From DATDAH01 sp963792205 (GTDB lineage: Bacteria > Actinomycetota > Acidimicrobiia > Acidimicrobiales > DATDAH01), in the NCBI GenBank assembly GCA_963792205.1, contig CAWBVI010000002.1, forward strand, positions 930,001 through 994,000: a DNA stretch of 64,000 bases, given 5' to 3'. The translations under genes and the position numbers were made by a program. Numbering within the stretch: position 1 is the stretch's first letter; each line of letters starts with the position of its first letter. Shown here one piece after another: positions 49,114 through 57,572 of the stretch. The notes below the pieces were generated by a model that was given only the letters and a program-made list of their open reading frames with translations, did no database searches and was not told the DNA's origin.

Positions 49114-51357
49114 ATGAGCCAATCGACGGGCATGCGCCTGTCCGCGCTGGCCATCGTGGCGGTGTCCCTCATCGGGGCGCTCACCGCCCGGCTCTGGTTC
49201 CTGACCGCGGTGGAGGGCGAGGCCGCGGTCGAGGCCGCGGCCGCCAACCGCATCCGCACCCTGCACATCCAGGCGCCCCGCGGCCGCATCCTCGACCGCA
49301 ACCAACTGGTCCTGGTCGACAACCGCTCGGTCCGCCAGGTCCGTATCGACAGCCGCGCGCTCGACGAGGCCGTGGTGTTCGAGGAGGACGCTCGCAACGA
49401 GGTCTACGCCCGCCTCGCCGAGCTCCTGAACGTCGACCGCCTGGTCCCGGAGTTCGGGGTCCGGGTGGACATCCCGGTCGACCCCCGGGTCATCGGTCGG
49501 GCCGCCCGTGACGCGGCAGAGGCCGATGGGTCCAGCACGCAGCAGGCGGCGGCGGCAGGAGACGCCGCCGAAGCTGCCGCCGAGGCCCAGCCCGAGGCCA
49601 CCGACTGGACGACCGAGCTGATAGCCGCGGCCCTCGAGGTCAACTTCGTCGGCCCGTTCGTCCCCACCCCGGTCGTCGACGACGTCCCCGAATCACTCGA
49701 GATCGCCCTGGCCGAGCGCCAGATGGAGTTCCCCGGCATCGACGTCGAACGCATCGCCGTGCGCTCCTACCCCCATGGTTCGCTGGCCGCTCACGCCCTC
49801 GGCTACGTCGGTCCCATCTCCGGCCCGGAGGAGATCGAGGAGGTCCAGAACGGCGACAAGCCCTACGAGCTCACCGACGACGTCGGGCGGGCCGGCGTCG
49901 AAGCCACCTACGAGGACTGGCTGCGGGGGACGCCGGGCACCCGGGTCATCGAGGTCGACGCCGAGGGCGACATCGTCCGCCAGGTCAGCTACGACGCGCC
50001 CGTCCCCGGCATGGATGTCGTGCTGACCCTCGACATCCAGGTCCAGACCCTGCTCGAGCGCCAGCTCACCGGGGCCGCCGACACCAACGACGCCGCCGGG
50101 GCCTCGGGCATCGTGGAGGACCCCCGCACCGGCGCCATCATCGCCATGGCCAGCGTGCCCACCTACGACCCGTCGGCGTTCATCAACGGCATCGGCCAGG
50201 AGGAGTTCGACGCGCTGAGCGACGAGGAGGCCGGCAACGCCCTCCTCAACCGGGCCATCGCCGGCGAGTACGCGCCGGGCTCGACGTTCAAGATCGTGAC
50301 GGGCCTGGCCGGGCTCCGCGCCGGCCTCGTGACCCCGCAGACCTCGTTCTACGACGACGGGACCTACGAGGTGGCCGGCTGCCCGGAGAGCGACCCCTCC
50401 TGTGCGTTCAACAACGCCGGTGAGATCCCCAACGGCCAGGTCAACCTCCAGCGCTCCCTGACCATTTCGAGTGACTGGTACTACTACTGGATCGGCGACA
50501 ACCTCTGGGGGAACCGGGACCGCCTCGGCGACGACTACCTCCAGCAGACGGCCCAGGACTACGGCTTCGTCGCCGAGACCGGCGTCGACCTGCCCGGCGA
50601 GCGGGAGGGCTTTGCCTTCACCCCCGAGATCGTCGCCGAGCTCCACGAGGAGAACCCCGAGGCCTTCCCCTACGGCGATTGGACCTCGGGCAACACCATC
50701 AACATGGCGATCGGCCAGGGTGACCTGGGCGTCACCCCGATCCAGCTGACCAACGCCTACGCCGCCATCGCCAACGGCGGCACCCTCTACCGGCCCCACC
50801 TCGGTCAGGCCATGCTCGAGCCCCGCCCCGCCATCGACCGCTGGATGACCGACGAGGAGACGTCGTGCCGCGAGACGTCGGGTGACAACGCCGGGTCGCT
50901 GCGCACCGACGGCGTCCTGTGCTCCGTCACCCCGGTGCAGCTCGGGGCCGTGGAGATCGCCGACCAGTGGCGGGACCCGACGCTGGCCGGCCTCCTGGGC
51001 GTGTCGAGCGGCGACGGCACCGCGGCCGGCGCCTACGAGGGCTTTCCACTGAGCGAGTTCCCCATCGCCGGCAAGACGGGGACCGCCCAGGTGGCGGGCA
51101 AGGGCGACTTCGCCCTCTACGTGGGCTTCGGTCCCGTCCGCCCGGGTCAGTCGCCCGAGTACGTGGTCTCGGTCATCCTCGAGGACGTGGCCCAGTTCGG
51201 TGGTGAGGTGGCGGCGCCCGTCGCCCGGGCTGTCTTCGACGGTCTCCGGGACCCGATGCTGTTGCCGCCTGTACCGAGCGCGACCGAAGCCCGACCCACC
51301 CCGACCACCGACGCGGGCGGTGCGGGCGACGCCCCGACCACGACGACCGTGCCATGA
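49114..51357 (+). CDS. mrdA: Penicillin-binding protein 2 (elongasome transpeptidase)
   Basis: 747-residue class B PBP. One N-terminal anchor (about residues 7-28), dimerisation domain starting at IQAPRGRILDRNQLVLVDN, then the transpeptidase domain with the nucleophile S390 in PGSTFKIVTG, the second motif SSDWYY (SxD type usual for PBP2) and K654-T-G in AGKTGTAQV. An Ala/Glu-rich insertion (about 130-165, QQAAAAGDAAEAAAEAQ) lengthens the dimerisation domain. The C-terminal tail is Pro/Thr rich. GAGG precedes ATG 49114. The stop overlaps the rodA ATG (ATGA), coupling it to its glycosyltransferase partner. Confidence 0.95.
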   Translation: MSQSTGMRLSALAIVAVSLIGALTARLWFLTAVEGEAAVEAAAANRIRTLHIQAPRGRILDRNQLVLVDNRSVRQVRIDSRALDEAVVFEEDARNEVYARLAELLNVDRLVPEFGVRVDIPVDPRVIGRAARDAAEADGSSTQQAAAAGDAAEAAAEAQPEATDWTTELIAAALEVNFVGPFVPTPVVDDVPESLEIALAERQMEFPGIDVERIAVRSYPHGSLAAHALGYVGPISGPEEIEEVQNGDKPYELTDDVGRAGVEATYEDWLRGTPGTRVIEVDAEGDIVRQVSYDAPVPGMDVVLTLDIQVQTLLERQLTGAADTNDAAGASGIVEDPRTGAIIAMASVPTYDPSAFINGIGQEEFDALSDEEAGNALLNRAIAGEYAPGSTFKIVTGLAGLRAGLVTPQTSFYDDGTYEVAGCPESDPSCAFNNAGEIPNGQVNLQRSLTISSDWYYYWIGDNLWGNRDRLGDDYLQQTAQDYGFVAETGVDLPGEREGFAFTPEIVAELHEENPEAFPYGDWTSGNTINMAIGQGDLGVTPIQLTNAYAAIANGGTLYRPHLGQAMLEPRPAIDRWMTDEETSCRETSGDNAGSLRTDGVLCSVTPVQLGAVEIADQWRDPTLAGLLGVSSGDGTAAGAYEGFPLSEFPIAGKTGTAQVAGKGDFALYVGFGPVRPGQSPEYVVSVILEDVAQFGGEVAAPVARAVFDGLRDPMLLPPVPSATEARPTPTTDAGGAGDAPTTTTVP

Positions 51358-52517
51358 GCGCCCCTACCGTCGCCCGCGGGAGCCTGGCCCCATCGCGGTC
51401 GCCGTCCACCGCGACGCGGGTGATGGCGCTGCCGACGCCCCTGCAGCACGTCGACTGGATCCTCGTCGTGGCCACCCTGCTCGTGGCCGGCCTCGGCGTC
51501 GTGATGGTCTACAGCGCCACCCGGGGGACCGAGGACAGCCCGACCACGTACTTCCTCCAGCGCCAGGCGATGTTCGTGGTCATCGGCATCGGCCTGATGG
51601 CCCTGGTGGCGGCATTCGACTACCGGCGGCTGCGCGACTGGGCCATCCCCATCGCCGGGGTGGCGCTCCTCCTCCTGTTCGGGGTGCTCAGCCCGCTCGG
51701 GACCGAGTCCAAGGGCATCCAGGCCTGGTACGAGCTGGCCGGCTTCCAGCTCCAGCCCGCCGAGTTCGCCAAGCTGGCCCTGATCATCGGCCTCGCCGCG
51801 CTCCTGACCCTCGAGCAGGAGGAGATCAACGGCAGGCGGCTGGCCACGATCCTCGGCTTCGCCACCATCCCGATGGCGCTCATCATGCTGCAGCCCGACC
51901 TCGGCACGGTCCTCGTCTTCGGAGTGGTCACATTGGCGATCGTGTTCCTCGCCGGCGCCCGACCGAGGCACTTCGCCGTGCTGCTCCTCCTGGGCATCGT
52001 GGCCACGGTCGGGATCCTGAACAGCAACGTGCTGGCCGAGTACCAGCACGAGCGGCTGCTCGGCTTCGTCGGCCAGGCGGACAGCGACGCCCGCTACAAC
52101 CAGGACCAGTCCCAGATCGCCATCAGCGCGGGCCAGATCGGCGGCCAAGGGCTCTTCAACGGGACCCAGACCGGCCTCGACTTCGTCCCCGAGCAGCACA
52201 CCGACTTCATCTTCACGGTCGTGGGAGAGGAGCTCGGCTTCATCGGTGGTGCGGTCCTGCTGTTCCTGCTCATGGTCATCCTCTGGCGGGTCTGGCGGAC
52301 CGCCCAGCTGTCGCGCGACGAGTTCGGCATGCTCGTGTGCGTCGGCGTGCTGGCGATGCTGATGTTCCAGATCTTCGAGAACATCGGGATGACGATGGGG
52401 ATCATGCCGGTGACCGGCATCCCGCTCCCGTTCATGTCCTACGGCGGCTCGTCGATCCTGACCGTGTTCGCGGCGATCGGCCTCGTGCTCAACGTCCACA
52501 TCCACCGCTTCGGCTGA
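51354..52517 (+). CDS. rodA: Peptidoglycan glycosyltransferase RodA
   Basis: 387-residue SEDS polymerase of the elongasome. A soluble N-terminal stretch of about 35 residues is followed by 10 helices. Family blocks: VMVYSATRG, ELAGFQLQPAEFAKLALIIGLAALL, LQPDLGTVLVF (with the SEDS catalytic-type Asp region later in ISAGQIGGQGLFNGTQTGLDFVPEQHTDFIFTVVGEELGFIGG) and TGIPLPFMSYGGSSIL. The last three are diagnostic of RodA/FtsW. Translationally coupled to mrdA. End of the operon; a new promoter follows. Confidence 0.95.
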   Translation: MSAPTVARGSLAPSRSPSTATRVMALPTPLQHVDWILVVATLLVAGLGVVMVYSATRGTEDSPTTYFLQRQAMFVVIGIGLMALVAAFDYRRLRDWAIPIAGVALLLLFGVLSPLGTESKGIQAWYELAGFQLQPAEFAKLALIIGLAALLTLEQEEINGRRLATILGFATIPMALIMLQPDLGTVLVFGVVTLAIVFLAGARPRHFAVLLLLGIVATVGILNSNVLAEYQHERLLGFVGQADSDARYNQDQSQIAISAGQIGGQGLFNGTQTGLDFVPEQHTDFIFTVVGEELGFIGGAVLLFLLMVILWRVWRTAQLSRDEFGMLVCVGVLAMLMFQIFENIGMTMGIMPVTGIPLPFMSYGGSSILTVFAAIGLVLNVHIHRFG

Positions 52518-52548
52518 CCCTCCCGGGGGCCGGCGGCCGCCGCCCCGG

Positions 52549-52554
52549 TAGGCT
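52549..52554 (+). promoter_or_regulatory. Minus-10-like TAGGCT of the radical SAM pair
   Basis: TAGGCT lies 10 bases before ATG 52565 in the 47-bp gap after rodA. No Shine-Dalgarno is present. Confidence 0.45.
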
Positions 52555-52564
52555 GTCGCCGACC

Positions 52565-54508
52565 ATGACCATCTGGCCCCAGCTGGAGCCGCTCCTGGCC
52601 GAGGTCCAGAAGCCGGCCCGCTACATCGGGGGCGAGCAGGGGGCCATCACCCCCGAGCACGGCCCCGGTCGCGTGGCGTGGCTCCTCTGCTATCCCGACA
52701 CCTACGAGGTCGGGTTGCCGAACCAGGGGCTCCAGATCCTCTACGAGATCCTCAACGAGCGCCCTGACGCGGTCGCCGAGCGCACCTACGCGCCCTGGAC
52801 CGACCTCGAGGGGCAGCTCCGGGCCCGCGGCCTGCCGCTGTTCTCGGTCGACACCCACCGTCCCGCCACCGACTTCGACGTGCTGGCCTTCAACCTCTCG
52901 GCCGAGCTCGTCTTCACCAACGTGCTCAACTGCATCGACCTGGCCGGGGCTCCGGTGCGGTCGCTCGAGCGGACGGGCGAGCACCCCATCGTCGTCTGCG
53001 GCGGGCACTGCACCTACAACCCCGAGCCGCTGGCCGACTTCGTCGACGCCTTCGTCCTCGGCGACGGCGAGGAGGTCGTGGGCGAGATCTCCGAGGTCAT
53101 CGGCCGGTGGACCTCCGGGCGCCGCACCGAGGCCTCCCGCCGGGACTGCCTGCGCGAGCTCGCCAACGTCACCGGGGTCTACGTGCCCCGCTTCTACGAG
53201 CCCGTCTACGCGGGCGACGACCTCGTGGCGGTGCGCCCGACCGAGCCCGGCGTCCCCGAGGTGATCGAGAAGCGCACGGTGGCCGACCTGGCCGACTGGC
53301 CCTACCCGCGCCAGCAGCTCGTGCCGCTGACCGAGGTCGTCCACGACCGGCTCAACGTCGAGGTCTTCCGGGGCTGCACGCGGGGCTGTCGCTTCTGCCA
53401 GGCCGGGATGATCACCCGGCCGGTGCGGGAGCGGCCCGCCGAGCAGGTCCGGACCATGGTCCAGGAGGGCCTGGCCCGGACCGGGTACGACGAGGTCGCC
53501 CTCACGTCCCTGTCCACGGCGGACTACAGCGGGATCGAGGACTCGGTCCGGGCCGCCATCGACGGTGACGCCACCGGCTGTGGCCGGGTGTCGGTCTCCC
53601 TGCCCAGCCTGCGGGTCGACGCCTTCACCGTGGGGATCGCCGCCCAGATCCAGCGGGCCCGCCGGACCGGGCTCACCTTCGCCCCCGAGGCCGGGACCTG
53701 GCGCATGCGCCAGGTCATCAACAAGCTCATCCGCGAGGAGGACCTGTACGGCGCGGTCGAGTCGGCGTACTCGCAGGGCTGGCGGCGGATGAAGCTCTAC
53801 TTCCTCACCGGCCTGCCCACCGAGACCGACGAGGACACGCTGGGCATCGCCCGCCTGGCCCGCAACTGCGTCGAGCTGGGCCGGGCCCACACCAACAAGC
53901 CCTCCGTCACGGTGTCGGTCGGCGGCTTCGTGCCGAAGCCGTTCACGCCGTTCCAGTGGTTCGGCCAGAACACCGACGCCGAGCTGCGCCGCAAGGTCGG
54001 CCTGCTCCGCGACGACCTGCGCCGCGACCGCGGCGTCCAGCTCAAGTGGCACGACCCCACGGCCACCATGGTCGAGGGTCTGCTCTCGCGGGGCGATCGC
54101 CGTCTCGGCCCGGTGCTGGAGGACGTCTGGCGTGCCGGCGGCACCTTCCAGGAGTGGTCCGAGCACTTCGACCTCCGGCTCTGGACCTCGGCGATGGAGC
54201 GGCACGGCCTCTCGATGGACCGGTACGTCCACCGGCACCGCACCGAGGACGAGGTGTTCCCGTGGGACCACCTGTCGGCCGGGCTGCACAAGGACTTCCT
54301 CTGGCAGGACTGGCGCGACGCCCTGGCCGAGGTCGGCCTGCCGGACTGCCGCTGGACGCCCTGCTACGACTGCGGCGCCTGCACCGGGTACGGCATCGAG
54401 CACATCGTGGCCTCGGCCACGGCGCCGGCCGGCGGCAGCCAGGGCACCGGCCAGGGCCTCGAATGGAACAGCTCGGTGCCCGTCGAGCTGACCGGGGCGC
54501 GGACGTGA
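52565..54508 (+). CDS. TIGR03960-family B12-binding-like radical SAM protein
   Basis: 647-residue protein. The N-terminal domain resembles a B12-binding fold (AWLLCYPDTYEVGLPNQGLQILYEILN, VVCGGHCTYNPEPLADFVDAFVLGDGE), followed by the radical SAM barrel with the cluster cysteines C271, C275 and C278 in FRGCTRGCRFCQAG. A cysteine pair near the C-terminus (CYDCGAC) may bind another cluster. In actinobacteria and many other bacteria this family always pairs with the DUF2344/TIGR03936 protein next door and lies near rng and rplU-rpmA, suggesting a role in RNA or ribosome modification; the reaction is not established. The stop overlaps the partner GTG. Confidence 0.88.
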   Translation: MTIWPQLEPLLAEVQKPARYIGGEQGAITPEHGPGRVAWLLCYPDTYEVGLPNQGLQILYEILNERPDAVAERTYAPWTDLEGQLRARGLPLFSVDTHRPATDFDVLAFNLSAELVFTNVLNCIDLAGAPVRSLERTGEHPIVVCGGHCTYNPEPLADFVDAFVLGDGEEVVGEISEVIGRWTSGRRTEASRRDCLRELANVTGVYVPRFYEPVYAGDDLVAVRPTEPGVPEVIEKRTVADLADWPYPRQQLVPLTEVVHDRLNVEVFRGCTRGCRFCQAGMITRPVRERPAEQVRTMVQEGLARTGYDEVALTSLSTADYSGIEDSVRAAIDGDATGCGRVSVSLPSLRVDAFTVGIAAQIQRARRTGLTFAPEAGTWRMRQVINKLIREEDLYGAVESAYSQGWRRMKLYFLTGLPTETDEDTLGIARLARNCVELGRAHTNKPSVTVSVGGFVPKPFTPFQWFGQNTDAELRRKVGLLRDDLRRDRGVQLKWHDPTATMVEGLLSRGDRRLGPVLEDVWRAGGTFQEWSEHFDLRLWTSAMERHGLSMDRYVHRHRTEDEVFPWDHLSAGLHKDFLWQDWRDALAEVGLPDCRWTPCYDCGACTGYGIEHIVASATAPAGGSQGTGQGLEWNSSVPVELTGART

Positions 54509-55227
54509 CCACCACGCTCACCCTCCGCTTCCGGTTCACCAAGCACGGCAAGGTGCGCTTCACGTCGCACCGCGACGTCGCCCGGATGTGGGAACGGGCC
54601 CTGCGCCGGGCCCGCGTGCTCGTCACCTACTCCGAAGGCTTCTCGCCCCGACCCCGGCTGGCCTTCGGGCTGGCCCTCCCGACCGGCGCCGAGTCCGACG
54701 GCGAGTACCTCGACGTCCGCCTCGACGAAGCGCCCGAGGGCGGGGCGGCGCTGCTCTGCGCCCGCCTGTCCGATGCCCTCCCCGATGGCCTCGTGGTGAC
54801 CGGCGCCGAGCCGCTCGAGGCCGGCGCGCTGTCGCTGCAGGAGGCCGTCGGCGCCTGCACGTGGACCGCCGAAGTGGTCGGCGCCACGCTCCCCGAGGTG
54901 GAGGCCGCGCTCGCCGCGGCCCTCGCCGCTCCCGCGCTCCCGATCGAACGGGAGCGCAAGGGCAAGGCCCGGGTCGACGACCTGCGTCCCGCCCTGCTCG
55001 ATCTGGCCGTGGTGGATGGGGGACCCGACCGGGCCCCGGTCCTCACCGCGGTCCTGGCCACCCGCCCCGCATCGTTCCGCCCCGAGGAGCTGGTCGAGGT
55101 CCTCGACCCCTCATGGCGGGCATGGCGGATGTGCCGCACGAACCAATGGATCCTCGACGGGGACGAGTGGCGCGAGCCCGTGGCCGCGCCCACCCCGTCG
55201 TCGCGCGCCGAGGTGCGCGCGTCATGA
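54505..55227 (+). CDS. TIGR03936 / DUF2344 radical SAM-associated protein
   Basis: 240-residue protein with the family N-terminus RFRFTKHGKVRFTSHRDVARMWERALRRA, then TYSEGFSPRPRLAFGLALPTGAESDGEYLD, both diagnostic of DUF2344. The basic first block suggests nucleic acid contact. It is the constant partner of the TIGR03960 radical SAM protein (GTGA overlap here; fused to it in some genomes). rng follows after 15 bp. Likely substrate recognition subunit; inference. Confidence 0.87.
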   Translation: MTTTLTLRFRFTKHGKVRFTSHRDVARMWERALRRARVLVTYSEGFSPRPRLAFGLALPTGAESDGEYLDVRLDEAPEGGAALLCARLSDALPDGLVVTGAEPLEAGALSLQEAVGACTWTAEVVGATLPEVEAALAAALAAPALPIERERKGKARVDDLRPALLDLAVVDGGPDRAPVLTAVLATRPASFRPEELVEVLDPSWRAWRMCRTNQWILDGDEWREPVAAPTPSSRAEVRAS

Positions 55228-55242
55228 GAAGGGAACATCCCG

Positions 55243-56916
55243 ATGTCCGACTCCCGTCTTCCCGACGAGCTCCCCGAGAGGATCTCTGAGAACCGTCCCC
55301 CGCCCGAGGTGGCGGAAAAGGCCCTGGTCCGCAAGCCCCAGATCGGTGACACCCGGCCCGCCCCGCCGTCCGAGGACGGCGGGAGCGATCAGCCCGCCAA
55401 CGGTGGTGGCGGCGGCTCCGGTTCGGGCCCCCGACGACGTCGGCGCCGCGGCGGACGCGGTCGCGGCGGTGGTGGCGGTGGCGGTGGCCAGGGCGGCGGC
55501 GGCAACCGGCAGGGCCAACAGGGCGGCCAGCAGAAGGCGAAGGCGAAGCCGAAGCCGGTCGAGGCCCTCATCGCGGACGACGATCCGCTGGAGCTCGACG
55601 AGAAGTCGCTGAAGCGCCGGCGGGGCCGCAGCCGCAAGGGCCGGGCCGTCGGCCGCTACTCGATGGCGGTCAGCGTGGCCGGCGGCGTGACCCAGATCGC
55701 GGTCCTCGAAGGACGGTCGCTGGTCGAGCACCAGGTCTCCCGGCCCTCCGACGACGTCTCGCAGATCCACGGGAACGTCTACCTCGGCCGCGTCCAGAAC
55801 GTCCTGCCCGGCATGGAGGCGGCGTTCATCGACATCTCCACGCCGAAGAACGCCGTGCTCTACCGCGGCGACGTCCAGTACGACCCGGAGGACATCGAGC
55901 AGAAGGGCGAGCCCCGGATCGAGCACATCCTGAAGAACGGCCAGACCATCATCTGCCAGGTCACCAAGAACCCCATCGGGGCCAAGGGCGCCCGGCTCAC
56001 GCAGGAGGTCTCGCTGCCCGGCCGCTTCGTCGTGCTCGTCCCCGGGACGTCGACCTACGGCATCTCGAAGCGCCTGTCCGACAACGAGCGCAAGCGGCTG
56101 CGGGGCATCCTCGACAAGGTGAGGCTCGACGGCCACGGCGTGATCGTGCGCACCGCGGCCGAGAACGTCACCGAGGAGGAGATCACCCGGGACCTCAACC
56201 GGCTGGTCGAGCAGTGGCGCCAGATCGAGGCCCTGGCCAAGAAGTCGAAGGCGCCCGCCCTGCTCTACCGCGAGCCCGACATGGCCCTGCGGGTCATCCG
56301 CGAAGAGTTCAACCCGGACTACCGCTCGGTGACCATCGACGACGACGCGCTGGCCGACCAGGTGCGGGACTACGTCGACTCGGTCTCCCCCGGGCTCGGG
56401 GAGCGGGTCCAGCACTACGACCCCCAGGCCGAGGGGCTGCCCCTGTTCGAGCGCTTCCACGTGCACGAGCAGATCCACAAGGCGCTGGACCGCAAGGTCT
56501 GGCTGCCGTCCGGGGGCTCGCTCATCATCGAGCACACCGAGGCGCTCACGGTCATCGACGTCAACACGGGCAAGAACGTGGGGTCGTCCTCCCTCGAGGA
56601 GACCGTCTTCAGGAACAACCTCGAGGCGGCCCAGGAGATCGCCCGCCAGCTCCGGCTGCGGGACATCGGCGGGATCATCGTCATCGACTTCATCGACATG
56701 GAGATCAAGGCGAACCGGGCTGAAGTGAGCAAGTCGTTCCGCGACGCCCTGTCCCGGGACAAGACCCGGACCCAGGTCTTCGACATCTCCGATCTCGGCC
56801 TGGTCGAGATGACCCGCAAGCGCATCGGCGAGGGCCTGCTCGAGTCGCTGTCGTCCACCTGCCCGGCCTGCGAGGGCCGTGGCCGGGTGATCTCGACCGA
56901 CCTCGTGGGCGAGTGA
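55243..56916 (+). CDS. rng: Ribonuclease E/G
   Basis: 557-residue RNase E/G endonuclease for mRNA decay and rRNA/tRNA processing. Residues 1-140 are disordered, with a Gly/Arg-rich tract at about 52-92 (RRRRRRGG, then glycine runs) and a Lys-rich patch. The S1 domain begins near 165 (VYLGRVQNVLPGMEAAFIDI); the DNase I-like catalytic part holds Asp in TVIDVNTGK and Asp in IVIDFIDM; the zinc-link cysteines CPAC are near the C-terminus. There is no long C-terminal scaffold, so the unstructured scaffold region is at the N-terminus, as in other actinobacteria. Start ATG 55243 has AAGGGA about 8 bases upstream. Confidence 0.93.
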   Translation: MSDSRLPDELPERISENRPPPEVAEKALVRKPQIGDTRPAPPSEDGGSDQPANGGGGGSGSGPRRRRRRGGRGRGGGGGGGGQGGGGNRQGQQGGQQKAKAKPKPVEALIADDDPLELDEKSLKRRRGRSRKGRAVGRYSMAVSVAGGVTQIAVLEGRSLVEHQVSRPSDDVSQIHGNVYLGRVQNVLPGMEAAFIDISTPKNAVLYRGDVQYDPEDIEQKGEPRIEHILKNGQTIICQVTKNPIGAKGARLTQEVSLPGRFVVLVPGTSTYGISKRLSDNERKRLRGILDKVRLDGHGVIVRTAAENVTEEEITRDLNRLVEQWRQIEALAKKSKAPALLYREPDMALRVIREEFNPDYRSVTIDDDALADQVRDYVDSVSPGLGERVQHYDPQAEGLPLFERFHVHEQIHKALDRKVWLPSGGSLIIEHTEALTVIDVNTGKNVGSSSLEETVFRNNLEAAQEIARQLRLRDIGGIIVIDFIDMEIKANRAEVSKSFRDALSRDKTRTQVFDISDLGLVEMTRKRIGEGLLESLSSTCPACEGRGRVISTDLVGE

Positions 56917-56933
56917 GCCCCATCGGCCGCCGA

Positions 56934-56939
56934 TAGGCT
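56934..56939 (+). promoter_or_regulatory. Minus-10-like TAGGCT of rplU
   Basis: TAGGCT lies 9 bases before ATG 56949, in the 32-bp gap after rng. There is no Shine-Dalgarno, so the ribosomal protein transcript would have a leader of at most 2-3 bases. Confidence 0.45.
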
Positions 56940-56948
56940 CGATCCTCC

Positions 56949-57266
56949 ATGTACGCAGTCATCAGCACCGGCGGGAAGCAGTACCGCGTGGCCGAGGGTG
57001 AGCGCCTCGAGGTCGAGCGCCTCGGCGACCCCGACGACAAGGTGGAGCTCTCGGCGGTCCTCATCGTCGACGGCGACCACGTGGTCTCCGCCTCCAAGGA
57101 CCTGGCCAAGGTCAAGGTCAAGGCCACCGTCGTGAGCGAGGCCAAGGGCCCCAAGATCGTCGGCTTCAAGTACAAGTCCAAGAGCAACCAGCGCAAGCGC
57201 TGGGGCCACCGCCAGCACCTGTCCACCATCGAGATCACCGGGATCACCGGCGTCCCCAAGGGGTGA
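56949..57266 (+). CDS. rplU: 50S ribosomal protein L21
   Basis: 105-residue bL21. MYAVISTGGKQYRVAEGERLEVERL is the family start and the basic C-terminal KYKSKSNQRKRWGHRQHLSTIEI contacts 23S rRNA. Complete. TAGGCT lies 9 bases upstream. rpmA begins 5 bases after its stop, the universal rplU-rpmA pair. Confidence 0.97.
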   Translation: MYAVISTGGKQYRVAEGERLEVERLGDPDDKVELSAVLIVDGDHVVSASKDLAKVKVKATVVSEAKGPKIVGFKYKSKSNQRKRWGHRQHLSTIEITGITGVPKG

Positions 57267-57271
57267 GCTGA

Positions 57272-57526
57272 ATGTCCAAGACCAAGGGCGGCGGTTCCAC
57301 CCGGAACGGCCGTGACTCCACCAGCAAGCGCCTCGGCGTGAAGGTCTACGACGGCACCGCCGTCCACGCCGGCACCATCCTCGTGCGCCAGCGGGGGACC
57401 AGGATCCACGCCGGCGACAACGTGGGCCGGGGTGGCGACGACACCCTCTTCGCCACGGCCAACGGCACCGTGAAGTACGGCGCCCGCCGCGGGCGCAAGA
57501 ACGTCAGCATCCTCACCGAGGGCTGA
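57272..57526 (+). CDS. rpmA: 50S ribosomal protein L27
   Basis: 84-residue bL27 whose N-terminal arm reaches the peptidyl transferase centre. KTKGGGSTRNGRDSTSKRLGVKVYDG and ILVRQRGTRIHAGDNVGRGGDDTLFA are conserved. It starts MSKTKGGGS without the cleaved Firmicutes-type extension. Only 5 bases from rplU. A 7-bp hairpin and the dgt promoter follow. Confidence 0.97.
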   Translation: MSKTKGGGSTRNGRDSTSKRLGVKVYDGTAVHAGTILVRQRGTRIHAGDNVGRGGDDTLFATANGTVKYGARRGRKNVSILTEG

Positions 57527-57547
57527 ACCCCCGTCCCCGCCGGGTGT

Positions 57548-57569
57548 CCCACCCCTTCCGTAGGGTGGG
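57548..57569. promoter_or_regulatory. 7-bp hairpin overlapping the TAGGGT minus-10 of dgt
   Basis: CCCACCC (57548-57554) and GGGTGGG (57563-57569) form a perfect stem with an 8-base loop, 22 bases downstream of the rpmA stop. The right arm overlaps TAGGGT (57561-57566), the minus-10-like hexamer 6 bases before the dgt GTG. It may end rplU-rpmA transcription while serving as the dgt promoter, or be an operator. No T-run follows. Confidence 0.45.
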
Positions 57570-57572
57570 AGC

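Noticed and set aside
55389..55637. Glycine/arginine-rich tract in rng as a tandem DNA repeat or CRISPR-like array
   Set aside because: It is low-complexity coding sequence within one frame of rng with no regular spacing.
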